Under the pieces are notes generated by a model. That model saw nothing but the letters and a program-made list of their open reading frames with translations, made no database searches and was not told the DNA's origin. This document shows, in pieces, positions 32,678-40,202 of a stretch of 64,000 nucleotides of DNA. Position numbers and translations under genes: made by a program. This DNA comes from a virus. Within the stretch, counting starts at the first letter, position 1, and every line of letters starts with the position of its first letter. The stretch lies in the IMG/VR virus record IMGVR_UViG_3300032770_000007, positions 1 to 64,000 of that record. The stretch is one strand, 5' to 3'.

Positions 32678-32774
32678 TGACTTTCATCTCCCACAGAGCA
32701 TTTACCGTTACTCTAAGCAGTCGCGAAGTTCCTCGATGAATATTCACCGCGATAGCTCGGAGCAATAATGAATT

Positions 32775-33008
32775 TTAGTGTAACCTCCAATAACTCATTC
32801 CATAATGGTTTTCCATGCGGCCATACATTGAATGGCCATGATACCAATATGTGCCATAATAAGGACCAGGAACCCATACGCCATTATACCAATAGCCATC
32901 CATGCCCATGATAACTCCTGGTGGAAATACAACCTCTGATCTAACCATGGGTGGAGCAACCACACAACCAGATAAAATCAGAACCAATAAACCAAGCAAC
33001 AGTCTCAT
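32775..33008 (-). CDS. Tyr/Gly-rich lipoprotein
   Basis: 77 residues. Lipobox ILSGC at residue 15 after LLLGLLVL. The mature part is rich in Tyr, Gly, Trp and His (GVWVPGPYYGTYWYHGHSMY), like small outer-membrane-associated lipoproteins. Unknown role. Confidence 0.6.
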   Translation of the reverse strand: MRLLLGLLVLILSGCVVAPPMVRSEVVFPPGVIMGMDGYWYNGVWVPGPYYGTYWYHGHSMYGRMENHYGMSYWRLH

Positions 33009-33220
33009 TTGAGCTCCTTAATGTTCATATCTAACATTTCCTTCAAATACTTCATAGCCAAGTCCAAATATCTATGTTGTTCTCTTGTCAGCATTATATT
33101 TGAGGCATCAATTTGTTCAATATAGTTTTGTACATTGCGCAACCTGTCTCTAAACTGTCCAGAATCTTTTATGAGTTCTTCTGCCCAGGCCTGAACTTTT
33201 TTCTTAAAATCATTTTCCAT
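33005..33220 (-). CDS. Helical protein
   Basis: 71 residues starting MENDFKKKVQAWAEELIKDS behind AGGAGACATT. Entirely helical. Ends overlapping the lipoprotein ATG. Confidence 0.55.
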   Translation of the reverse strand: MENDFKKKVQAWAEELIKDSGQFRDRLRNVQNYIEQIDASNIMLTREQHRYLDLAMKYLKEMLDMNIKELK

Positions 33221-33311
33221 AATGTCTCCTGGTGCCAGTACACAGACTTGCACTGTGATTTCTTGCTTACGAAACAAGTGTTCTGCTACTTGAACCATAC
33301 TGGCCAATATT

Positions 33312-33396
33312 TGGTGCTCGTGACAGGATTTGAACCTGCAAGACCGAAGTCAGTGGTTTTTAAGACCACCATGTATACCCATTCCACCACACGAGC
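33312..33396 (-). tRNA. tRNA-Leu(UAA)
   Basis: Acceptor GCTCGTG/CACGAGC, anticodon loop CTTAAAA, long variable arm as in leucine tRNAs, CCA encoded. Confidence 0.9.
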
Positions 33397-33400
33397 ATTG

Positions 33401-33991
33401 TTAATCTAGCTTAATCTTACCATCCACAAACAATCTTGAAGTTTTTGGAATCTTTGACTCCAAAAAGTCCATTTGATCTGCTAAAATATTTCTATTCTTC
33501 AAAACATACTTTTCAGCCAAAGTTGGAACATAAGGAACATACAGCAGCATCATACCTGCTTCTTCAGGAGTTCTATCAGCCTTTTTGTGATTGCATCCCT
33601 TACAAGCAGTGACTGTATTCATCCAAATATTTTTACCACCTCTTGAACGAGGAAGTACATGGTCAATAGTAAGTTTGTGATTATGAAACTTATTCCCACA
33701 AAAGGCGCAAAGATATCTATCACGCGCATAAAGAATGTCCCTTTCAGTGTAGGCAGTTGTCTTTGACAACCACTTTTCACCAACCAATGGACCAGTAACA
33801 CCAATCACTGGATTGATGTTGATGCGTGAGATTTCTCCATCCTTATTCTTACCACCAGTAAATGTCTTAACAGTATCTCCTACTGTCCAGACCACCTTGT
33901 CTCTGGCATAGTAACAACAGGCCACTTCGAATCCCTGCCATTCGCGAGGATTACCCGCCGCATCAGTTATCAATATTTGTACCGGCAACAC
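33401..33991 (-). CDS. HNH endonuclease (non-homing type)
   Basis: 196 residues from GTG behind AGGAG. Core LCAFCGNKFHNHKLTIDHVLPRSRGG then WMNTVTACKGCNHKKADRTP, an HNH domain with two CxxC pairs, in a family widespread in bacteria and phages. It lacks NUMOD repeats, so it may be a cargo-processing or defence nuclease rather than a homing enzyme. The gene starts inside the end of the HNH homing gene. Confidence 0.7.
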   Translation of the reverse strand: MLPVQILITDAAGNPREWQGFEVACCYYARDKVVWTVGDTVKTFTGGKNKDGEISRININPVIGVTGPLVGEKWLSKTTAYTERDILYARDRYLCAFCGNKFHNHKLTIDHVLPRSRGGKNIWMNTVTACKGCNHKKADRTPEEAGMMLLYVPYVPTLAEKYVLKNRNILADQMDFLESKIPKTSRLFVDGKIKLD

Positions 33992-34556
33992 TTTCTTTTC
34001 TCCTTTTCCAAATCTCTTTCATCATTTTGCTTTTGTTTATACGATACTCTTCTGATCTAATACAACCTTTAGCATTCTGATTTCCTAACTTAGTCAAAGA
34101 TAACTTTGCTCTAACCTCTAATCTTTTATTAGGACTATCTTCTCCCCTCAAAATGGGTAATCTATTTCCCCAACCTTCTTCAATAGCCTTTGTTCTTATA
34201 TAGGCTTTATGAGTTTCAGTATGCTTTCTTCCTCTATTCCTTTCACCAACTTTACGTTTCATTATCTCGGTACGTTTTTTGCCTTTATTTCCTTTGCTTA
34301 TCTTCTTTTTACTTTCTTCTGTATGTTTAATCAATTTTCTGGCTTCTTCTAACTGCCTCAAAATAACTTCTTCGTGCCCAATCATGCCAGCTAAACCTTT
34401 CCAAGCTATTTCATCTTGCCATCTTCCATATTTTTCAAATAACACCTTATGAGCATCAGCATGATCTTTTACAGACACTTCTATTAAATTAGAAGTGTCA
34501 TCTGATCCTCCCATATGTTTCGGAACAATATGATGTTTATGTTTGACAGTATTCAT
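33963..34556 (-). CDS. HNH homing endonuclease
   Basis: 197 residues. KHHIVPKHMGGSDDTSNLIE and VKDHADAHKVLFEKYG give the HNH core; NUMOD3-type repeats follow (ESKKKISKGNKGKKRTE, NRGRKHTETHKAYIR). A CTAAATA box lies 4 bases before the ATG and a TATAAT box further upstream (34577-34582). Confidence 0.8.
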   Translation of the reverse strand: MNTVKHKHHIVPKHMGGSDDTSNLIEVSVKDHADAHKVLFEKYGRWQDEIAWKGLAGMIGHEEVILRQLEEARKLIKHTEESKKKISKGNKGKKRTEIMKRKVGERNRGRKHTETHKAYIRTKAIEEGWGNRLPILRGEDSPNKRLEVRAKLSLTKLGNQNAKGCIRSEEYRINKSKMMKEIWKRRKESVAGTNIDN

Positions 34557-34560
34557 AGTT

Positions 34561-34567
34561 TATTTAG
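34561..34567 (-). promoter_or_regulatory. CTAAATA late-promoter-like box
   Basis: Minus-strand CTAAATA 4 bases upstream of a homing endonuclease ATG, as at 12807 and 41755. Confidence 0.45.
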
Positions 34568-34576
34568 CACAAAACC

Positions 34577-34605
34577 ATTATAAACTGAATATCTGTAAGA
34601 GTATT
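34577..34605 (-). promoter_or_regulatory. Probable sigma70-type promoter
   Basis: TATAAT with AATACT 17 bases upstream. The -35 hexamer is weaker than in the other promoters of this window. Confidence 0.4.
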
Positions 34606-34632
34606 ATCTAAATGAGTATGTGGCTGATCTCA

Positions 34633-34902
34633 TTAGATAAAACCCAAGATATTGTTATCTTCAATCATGATTTCATCTGATGCTAAACCTGGCATGCCTG
34701 GATGCAAAGCACCATTCTTCAAATAGGTCACCTTGACACCTTTGGCGAAGTTATGAAATACTTTATCTTCTCTCTTACCTGCTGTAGGACCAACCTCTAC
34801 AACCTCTCCAACTCCATAAACAGGATGCTCACTAATCAATACACGACCTGGAGCCTTCTGTTCAACCACTCTCAAAATCACTCTATTATATGTAGGAAAC
34901 AT
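34633..34902 (-). CDS. GroES-like co-chaperonin
   Basis: 89 residues (GroES 97, T4 gp31 111). The pattern YNRVILRVVEQKAPGRVLIS, GVGEVVEVGPTAGKRE, FAKGVKVTYLKNG and SDEIMIEDNNILGFI follows the GroES beta-barrel, with the ending EDNNILG like the GroES end. The mobile loop region is present but shortened. T4 gp31 adapts GroEL to fold the capsid protein; this may do the same. Confidence 0.65.
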   Translation of the reverse strand: MFPTYNRVILRVVEQKAPGRVLISEHPVYGVGEVVEVGPTAGKREDKVFHNFAKGVKVTYLKNGALHPGMPGLASDEIMIEDNNILGFI

Positions 34903-34916
34903 AATCTAAACTCCCC

Positions 34917-35114
34917 TTATAAAAACCATTCTGTCTCTGTCAAAAGCTGTCTGCCCTCATTCATTGTTTTCTTGCTACGAACCCATGTCTCAAAAGATGG
35001 AGGAGTACCAGCATAGTTCATAAATGCTATACGATATTCTTCAGCATATTTCTCATATTCTTCTGTCGTCAAAACTATGTCAGGTTCTTGTGCTATCTTG
35101 ATTGTCATTTTCAA
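34917..35114 (-). CDS. Small helical protein
   Basis: 65 residues (KMTIKIAQEPDIVLTTEEYE...). Helical; overlaps the MazG-like gene end by about 35 bases. Unknown. Confidence 0.45.
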   Translation of the reverse strand: MKMTIKIAQEPDIVLTTEEYEKYAEEYRIAFMNYAGTPPSFETWVRSKKTMNEGRQLLTETEWFL

Positions 35115-35421
35115 CTCCTGCTTGATCTAAATCAAAATCTGCTAATGAAGGTATGTATTTCTTTAGTTTGGTTATCTTCTTACGGACAGCAGCATCCAAA
35201 ATCTTTTCATTCAAAATTTCTGGATATTTATTACTAATGATTATCACTGTCGCAATGACATCACCAACTTCTTGTTGAAAACTTTCTAACTTTGTTTTGC
35301 CATTGATGTAAATAGTATCCCAACCAAATTGGTCTGCTTTGAAATATGCCTGAATGACTTCAGCACATTCCTCGCAAAGTTTCTTCAACAAAAGTTTCTG
35401 TTCATCATTCATGGGATACAT
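35080..35421 (-). CDS. MazG-like nucleotide pyrophosphohydrolase
   Basis: 113 residues. LCEECAEVIQAYFKADQFG and FQQEVGDVIATVIIISNKY give the ExxE...ExxD metal-binding set of the all-alpha NTP pyrophosphohydrolase family. It may clean modified NTPs or affect ppGpp. Start could be at MNDEQKLLLKK nine bases inside. Confidence 0.65.
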   Translation of the reverse strand: MYPMNDEQKLLLKKLCEECAEVIQAYFKADQFGWDTIYINGKTKLESFQQEVGDVIATVIIISNKYPEILNEKILDAAVRKKITKLKKYIPSLADFDLDQAGVENDNQDSTRT

Positions 35422-35693
35422 GCTCCACCATAACTAAAAAAGGCTGCATAATTTGTGTTAATATTGGCTGTTGTATTTGCTTCTGGTTGTTTTACAAAAC
35501 CAGAATTTTTGTAATGATAATCTGTTAAAAATGTGAGCAAACAATAGTCATGATATACATTCTCACGATAAGTTACTGCAGTGGCTCGGTCATAGTATAA
35601 TGACTTTTTACAAACTGGACAACTTTTCCTAAGAACTTCAAGATTGTTCTCATAATGCCAATAAACTTCTGGCTCACTATTTGTGTTATCCAT
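35409..35693 (-). CDS. Small zinc-finger-like protein
   Basis: 94 residues with CPVCKKSLYYDRATAV and YHDYCLLTFL, a Cys/His set for one zinc. GGGAGG and a CTAAATA box (35709-35715) precede the ATG. Unknown function. Confidence 0.5.
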   Translation of the reverse strand: MDNTNSEPEVYWHYENNLEVLRKSCPVCKKSLYYDRATAVTYRENVYHDYCLLTFLTDYHYKNSGFVKQPEANTTANINTNYAAFFSYGGACIP

Positions 35694-35708
35694 TAAGCCT
35701 CCCTATTA

Positions 35709-35715
35709 TATTTAG
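35709..35715 (-). promoter_or_regulatory. CTAAATA late-promoter-like box
   Basis: Minus-strand CTAAATA 15 bases before the ATG at 35693, with GGGAGG between. Confidence 0.45.
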
Positions 35716-35718
35716 CAA

Positions 35719-36021
35719 CTAGTTTAGCTTTGGATCTCCCACACTTTCATAATAATATTTGCCTTCACATAATGCTACATAAATCTCGCCCAAATCTTCT
35801 TGAGCAGCCTTTATAACTTCATCCTTGTTAAACCCATTGGTCTGAGATAGTTCATGAAGTTGAACACCCAAAGTATTCAACAATGCCCAAACTGTGACCC
35901 CAGCATGCTGTTCTTGATCACAAACAACTTCAATCTTAGATTGAAGTTCATCAGCCTTTTCATAGAACTCCTCAGACTCAGCTTCTGATATTTCCAAATC
36001 TTCCTTACTATATGTATTCAT
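35719..36021 (-). CDS. Helical protein
   Basis: About 100 residues from MNTYSKEDLEISEAESEEFY, acidic and helical. ATG is 2 bases from the previous stop. No family recognised. Confidence 0.5.
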   Translation of the reverse strand: MNTYSKEDLEISEAESEEFYEKADELQSKIEVVCDQEQHAGVTVWALLNTLGVQLHELSQTNGFNKDEVIKAAQEDLGEIYVALCEGKYYYESVGDPKLN

Positions 36022-36022
36022 A

Positions 36023-36187
36023 TTACTCCTCAAATTTATCTGGACCTGTTAAGGTACTTAGCTGTTCTCTTGTAATGTACCAATGCCAATAAAGAGAACC
36101 ACACTTAGGACAACCTGGTCCATAATATTGTCCAAACTGGCCCACACCATCAAACCAGCGATGATAACATTTATAACAAATCATCAT
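36023..36187 (-). CDS. Small zinc-ribbon protein
   Basis: 54 residues. ICYKCYHRWFDGVGQFGQYY then GPGCPKCGSLYWHWYI: two CxxC pairs in a ribbon. It fills exactly the interval between two genes. Confidence 0.6.
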   Translation of the reverse strand: MMICYKCYHRWFDGVGQFGQYYGPGCPKCGSLYWHWYITREQLSTLTGPDKFEE

Positions 36188-36192
36188 ACAAG

Positions 36193-36633
36193 TCATATAA
36201 CAATCAACTTCGTTCTCTTACCTAATGATGCAGCATACTTCATAGTCCAACAACCACCTGACTTAATGTGATCTGAAGTGTGACAATGGTAGCAAGAAGA
36301 AAATCTCATGTCATTGTAACCAGGTGGATATTCTTTCACAGTTATACAAACAACCAAATCAGATGCCTTAGCAATCTGAATATTGCGTTGCTTGTAACCA
36401 CCTTCCCATCTTTCAATCTTTGGTGGAAACTCTCTGGTTGAAATACCAAGACTCTTGGCCTCTTCTATGGCCCAAATATCTATCCCTCCTCTTGGACAAG
36501 CACCAGAAACCACTTCACCCAAAGCATAACTAACCAGTTCCTCGTTACAGATTTGCCGGATTGCTGCTCTGGCCTTTGCTTCTGTTTCTGGAGTAAACTT
36601 TATGGATTCACTGCCAACAATGCCTATGATCAT
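36193..36633 (-). CDS. SLOG-like (YspA/DprA-type Rossmann) protein
   Basis: 146 residues. IIGIVGSESIKFTPETEAKA at the N-terminus, VVSGACPRGGIDIWAIEEAK with the SG..RGxD loop, and NIQIAKASDLVVCITVKE. This is the SLOG fold that binds nucleotide-derived ligands in several anti-phage signalling systems. A phage copy might bind and sequester such signals. Function unproven. Ends with GCWTMKYA instead of the usual G-T...A. Confidence 0.55.
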   Translation of the reverse strand: MIIGIVGSESIKFTPETEAKARAAIRQICNEELVSYALGEVVSGACPRGGIDIWAIEEAKSLGISTREFPPKIERWEGGYKQRNIQIAKASDLVVCITVKEYPPGYNDMRFSSCYHCHTSDHIKSGGCWTMKYAASLGKRTKLIVI

Positions 36634-36974
36634 AATATATCTTTCAAAACTGCAGCTACATGCTCAGCATATAGAATTTTGTTTCTAATCTTGCCTCGAG
36701 CAGCTGGATGAATAATCTTCAAATGAGGTATCTTTGCTCTGGTAAGTCTCTTTGATGCCTTTGCTCCCATGGCTACAATTGGTCCTTTGTGGTTTCTTAT
36801 TCTTGTAATGGCGCCGCGTTCAAAAGCATTATCAAATATCCTTGGTCCTCTGAAGCCAATCATTTCAAATGCATCAAATAACTGTTTGGCTGCTAGTCTG
36901 CCATTTTCCCAACGGACATTCATCCGGATAGCGGTTTTTGATCTCTTTTCGCCTACAAATAAAATAATGTTCAT
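36630..36974 (-). CDS. Uracil-DNA-glycosylase-like protein
   Basis: 114 residues from the ATG overlapping the previous TGA (ATGA). IILFVGEKRSKTAIR resembles the GE.P motif, GRLAAKQLFDAF the next block, and IIHPAARGKIRNK the second HPAARG motif of the UDG superfamily. It is shorter than typical UDGs, so activity is uncertain. Confidence 0.45.
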   Translation of the reverse strand: MNIILFVGEKRSKTAIRMNVRWENGRLAAKQLFDAFEMIGFRGPRIFDNAFERGAITRIRNHKGPIVAMGAKASKRLTRAKIPHLKIIHPAARGKIRNKILYAEHVAAVLKDIL

Positions 36975-37189
36975 TCTAATATCGCAATTCGTTTCCATTC
37001 ACCACAATATTCATCCAATGGTACTGGTGGATGCTCCCATTGAGTATAGGGCGATCCGCTGGCATGTGCATAAATAACAGGTATAAGCGGATAGCGATGA
37101 CATCGTTTTGGAGCATCAGGAAAATCATCTGGAAATATTAATGACTTATCTTTCCTAGCAAAATGACAGTTTCCGCAACACCTAGACAT
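36971..37189 (-). CDS. Small Cys-rich protein
   Basis: 72 residues with CCGNCHFARKDK, KRCHRYP and EYCGEWKR, a four-Cys arrangement common to small phage proteins of this kind. Likely zinc binding. Unknown role. Confidence 0.55.
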   Translation of the reverse strand: MSRCCGNCHFARKDKSLIFPDDFPDAPKRCHRYPLIPVIYAHASGSPYTQWEHPPVPLDEYCGEWKRIAILE

Positions 37190-37218
37190 TAGAATATATC
37201 AATGATAAGAAGAGTGAT

Positions 37219-37410
37219 CTATGAACCTCGAACATTTACTTTATCCATCATATGAACTAAAGCACGAATGGTTTCTTCTGCTGAAAGATCAGTTTGCTTA
37301 ACCTGGTTTTCAACCAAGATAGTATAGACGTCGGGTCCATGCTCTTGTTCAAAATGAGTAGGACTAGAAATCACCCTAATCTTTCGGTCTGATGTTTCGG
37401 CGACTAGCAT
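37219..37410 (-). CDS. Small hypothetical protein
   Basis: 63 residues, alpha/beta (DRKIRVISSPTHFEQEHG...). No motif recognised; directly follows the DNA ligase gene. Confidence 0.45.
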   Translation of the reverse strand: MLVAETSDRKIRVISSPTHFEQEHGPDVYTILVENQVKQTDLSAEETIRALVHMMDKVNVRGS

Positions 37411-37418
37411 TCTTATCC

Positions 37419-38333
37419 TTACATATCAATCTTGTCACGGAATCCCTGAAACACTGGGAACCGAGGCAAATCCTTTACACCAACTTCAAAATAGCGGTAC
37501 TTGATAAACTTGCCATTCAAAGCAGATCGATGACGCCAATATTTCTTTCTCTCATCAGCATCAAAACCAGTGCCAACATTGAACCGGACACCAGTCTTCA
37601 AATCCTCAACAATGAAAGAGCCCAGAGTACCTTTACCAACCATGCCATCCTTTTTGCTGGAACGTTCTGTGTGACCAAAAACATCCAGAGTGGCCTCATT
37701 AGTATTCTCTAACTCCTCCACTGCTCCTACAATCACTGCCTCACTATCCTTAAATCGGCGGACCTTCAGCATGAATCCCTCATTGGCTGTAGAGCGGCCG
37801 AACTTATAGGGTGAATCCAGACTACGCAGAATCAGTCCCTCATAACCAAGCTGAAGGACCTTCTCCTCATAGGCACGCAGAGCAGTATCATCATTGATCT
37901 GAACCTGCTGCAAAATCACTACACGATGTGGTAGTTCTTTACAAGTAGGATAACCAGATCGCCATTTGCCCTGAAGCAATCTCTGATTGCGCTGAACAAA
38001 GGTCTCATTTGGAAAATTTACCATGTCAAAAACATAAAACATAAAGTCTGGCTGTCCTTCAATGGACATCACCGCACTATTGGTGACACGGTAGACATCC
38101 TTAGCATTCGGTGAACCAACAATCAGTTCACCATCCAGACCTTCAAGTTCAGGATACTGAGAAAACCATAGCTCAACAAATTTGTTTGGAAACAGTTTTC
38201 CTGACCTGGAAAAGATTTGGGCGACTCCATTCACCTTTTCTACAATCCCACGGACACCATCCAGTTTGGCACTAGCCATAACTGGATATCTAATAACCTC
38301 TGGAGCCTCAACAGCAAGCATGGGCTTTTTCAT
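37419..38333 (-). CDS. ATP-dependent DNA ligase
   Basis: 304 residues, T7-like size. Motif I ASAKLDGVRG with the nucleophile Lys at 24, then RSGKLFPN (Ia), LDGELIV (III), FYVFDMV (IIIa), EGLILRSLDSPYKFG (IV) and FMLKVRRF (V). C-terminal OB fold with GTLGSFIVEDLKTG. It seals nicks in phage replication. Overlaps the small gene upstream (ATGA). Confidence 0.85.
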   Translation of the reverse strand: MKKPMLAVEAPEVIRYPVMASAKLDGVRGIVEKVNGVAQIFSRSGKLFPNKFVELWFSQYPELEGLDGELIVGSPNAKDVYRVTNSAVMSIEGQPDFMFYVFDMVNFPNETFVQRNQRLLQGKWRSGYPTCKELPHRVVILQQVQINDDTALRAYEEKVLQLGYEGLILRSLDSPYKFGRSTANEGFMLKVRRFKDSEAVIVGAVEELENTNEATLDVFGHTERSSKKDGMVGKGTLGSFIVEDLKTGVRFNVGTGFDADERKKYWRHRSALNGKFIKYRYFEVGVKDLPRFPVFQGFRDKIDM

Positions 38334-38560
38334 GTGTAAATCACCGCGTCATCATTCTCATTAATAAAATCAATACAGGCTCGATTCAGTGCGGCCGCAA
38401 AGCGATCTGCTACTTCCTTTGAAAGGCATGAGCCTATGGTAAAGTCAGTGTTGTGAGTTTTAATCTCCCAAAACTCCTCTGGATTCACATTCGGATTAGC
38501 ATCCGCTAATACTACTCCAGGGACGGGCACTACATGAAAAGGATGCCAGTACTTAGCCAT
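38330..38560 (-). CDS. Small hypothetical protein
   Basis: 76 residues from MAKYWHPFHVVPVPGVVLAD. Alpha/beta with a helical C-terminus. Coupled to the DNA ligase gene. Unknown. Confidence 0.5.
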   Translation of the reverse strand: MAKYWHPFHVVPVPGVVLADANPNVNPEEFWEIKTHNTDFTIGSCLSKEVADRFAAALNRACIDFINENDDAVIYT

Positions 38561-38795
38561 GATGAGACACCTTCGCCAAATATTGGGCAATAGTATTATG
38601 AACTACAGAAGACAAATTACCAAGTGATACATCGCTGAAACTAGGACCATAGTTATTCAAACGACCATGCTTTTCAGCCTCAACGATAGTTTGTAAAAGA
38701 GTCAACAACTCATCTCGTTCCTTACGAGCAACATCACGCTGACGTGTCAGATTTGTTATGATGTGTTGGTAATCTGAAGGAGATACAGTCTTCAT
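38553..38795 (-). CDS. Small helical protein
   Basis: 80 residues; a coiled-coil N-terminus (IITNLTRQRDVARKERDELL). Overlaps neighbours on both sides. Unknown function. Confidence 0.5.
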   Translation of the reverse strand: MKTVSPSDYQHIITNLTRQRDVARKERDELLTLLQTIVEAEKHGRLNNYGPSFSDVSLGNLSSVVHNTIAQYLAKVSHHG

Positions 38796-38968
38796 ATCAC
38801 CAGATCATACACACTTACGTAAAATTCACCAGGTTCGCCATTGAGATGAGTAAGCTGGCCCACTAATACAGTATCACCATCAATTTCGAGGACTTCAACA
38901 TACTCAGCAACTGACCCCAAAACGGCATTAGCCTTTAGGGTAACTATCTGACCAACCTCTAAGCTCAT
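38792..38968 (-). CDS. Small KOW-like barrel protein
   Basis: 58 residues behind TAGGAGACAATA. LEVGQIVTLKANAVLGSVAE then VEVLEIDGDTVLVGQLTH suggests a small beta barrel. Transcribed from the promoter cassette at 38994-39022. Confidence 0.6.
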   Translation of the reverse strand: MSLEVGQIVTLKANAVLGSVAEYVEVLEIDGDTVLVGQLTHLNGEPGEFYVSVYDLVI

Positions 38969-38993
38969 TATTGTCTCCTACCTAATGAAGACC

Positions 38994-39022
38994 ATTATAC
39001 TCTTACAGAGATAGGAAGTAAA
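38994..39022 (-). promoter_or_regulatory. Sigma70-type promoter, repeated cassette copy 3
   Basis: TTTACT-N17-TATAAT. The spacer ends CTCTGTAAGAG, shared with copy 4 at 53479 and nearly with copy 1. Confidence 0.8.
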
Positions 39023-39050
39023 GCACTATAAATGATTGTAAATCAATATG

Positions 39051-39476
39051 TTAGGATGGATTATCTGGAAGAATGGCATCTTTTTGAATTTCTTGCCACA
39101 AATCTTCATCATTTTTGACTTCAACCTTGATGTTTTGAAGTTCTCTTTGGACCTTTTCATCAATAGCAGCCTGCTGTCCGGAACGACGGCGAAACTCCAT
39201 TTGTCTCCAGTCCTCAAACTCTTTAGTCTTAGTCATGCGCACAAAGGCCATTTGTCTGTTCTGTCTTTGAGAACGTGTGTCCTCAGCATAACCACGAGCA
39301 CCTGAAGGAGGATGCTTGCAATGCACTGCTGATGATGTTTTATTTTTCGCCTGACCACCATGGCCAGTCCCTCTTGTATAAGACCACTCACAATCTTTGG
39401 CTGTGACTGAAAACAGAAGTCTACGGGATTCAACTATATTACCTGGCTTTAAATTTTTTATGTTTATTGAGCTCAT
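39051..39476 (-). CDS. RF-1 domain (GGQ) protein
   Basis: 141 residues. SYTRGTGHGGQAKNKTSSAV contains the GGQ tripeptide that triggers peptidyl-tRNA hydrolysis in release factors and rescue factors (bacterial consensus GPGGQ-VNK-SAV), followed by HCKHPPSGARGYA and a basic helical tail. No codon-recognition domain is present, so it resembles ArfB/ICT1-type rescue proteins more than RF1/RF2. With the phage tmRNA it suggests ribosome rescue or release control. Confidence 0.8.
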   Translation of the reverse strand: MSSINIKNLKPGNIVESRRLLFSVTAKDCEWSYTRGTGHGGQAKNKTSSAVHCKHPPSGARGYAEDTRSQRQNRQMAFVRMTKTKEFEDWRQMEFRRRSGQQAAIDEKVQRELQNIKVEVKNDEDLWQEIQKDAILPDNPS

Positions 39477-39675
39477 AGGCTAAACAGATTGTTCGTTTTT
39501 TAGTGAAATAATTTCTGGACCACTTTAACCAAGTCACAGGATATTTAGCATTGAAAGCAGAAGGATGAACTAGTTTGAATCGTATATAAGGCTCATACCA
39601 ACCAGTAAAGGTGTGATCAATCATGAATCTAGAACAGTCAGGAGGATCCCAACGACTATGTCTTCTTTTTTTCAT
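39439..39675 (-). CDS. Small basic protein
   Basis: 78 residues, rich in Trp, Arg and Lys (WLKWSRNYFTKKRTICLAYE). Overlaps the GGQ gene by 38 bases. Unknown; could bind RNA. Confidence 0.45.
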   Translation of the reverse strand: MKKRRHSRWDPPDCSRFMIDHTFTGWYEPYIRFKLVHPSAFNAKYPVTWLKWSRNYFTKKRTICLAYELNKHKKFKAR

Positions 39676-40015
39676 TAACTATTTGCATCAACTGATTGGT
39701 AATAATCGTGGCCTTGACTATTTCTTCTTGTGGCCGTTCATCATATCCATAACAGTTTTCAACCATATATATATGGTTGAATTCAACCATATAACCTGCT
39801 TCTCTAGCAGCAATATGTAATTCATCAATGGTATTGTCCCAAAGACAACGAACTTTTTGATTATTATATGTTAGAGTAACCATAGTATAAACCATAGTAT
39901 ACCAGGTATAGGCGCTGGTGCAATTGACCATCATATCTGTAAAAGTACGATGAGTTATAACCTCTAGTATATCTCTAAGTTCATCCTCATATATTTTGAT
40001 ATTATCATTTGACAT
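39656..40015 (-). CDS. Hypothetical protein
   Basis: About 119 residues from MSNDNIKIYEDELRDILEVI. Helical. Its coding region contains a near-perfect inverted repeat around 39757-39780 (TTCAACCATATATATATGGT type) which is translated as MVEFNHIYMVEN. Confidence 0.5.
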   Translation of the reverse strand: MSNDNIKIYEDELRDILEVITHRTFTDMMVNCTSAYTWYTMVYTMVTLTYNNQKVRCLWDNTIDELHIAAREAGYMVEFNHIYMVENCYGYDERPQEEIVKATIITNQLMQIVNEKKKT

Positions 40016-40045
40016 AATATTTCCTGAAAACAGAAGCATTTATAT

Positions 40046-40121
40046 TGGAACCCCCGACAGGACTCAAACCTGCATTTACCTGGTTCGTAGCCAGGGCCGT
40101 ATTCATTCCGGTCACGAGGGC
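40046..40121 (-). tRNA. tRNA-Arg(ACG)
   Basis: Anticodon loop CTACGAA on stem CCTGG/CCAGG, acceptor GCCCTCG, CCA encoded. Same body as tRNA-Arg(UCU) at 47343. Confidence 0.88.
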
Positions 40122-40126
40122 AAAAC

Positions 40127-40202
40127 TGGATCCATCACTGGGACTCAAACCCAGATTTGTGCCTTACCAAAGCACTGTCCTAATCACTTGGACGATGACG
40201 GA
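40127..40202 (-). tRNA. tRNA-Thr(GGU)
   Basis: Acceptor TCCGTCA/TGATGGA, loop TTGGTAA, T arm CTGGG-TTTGAGT-CCCAG, CCA encoded. Overlaps the end of the JAMM gene by 23 bases. Confidence 0.85.
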
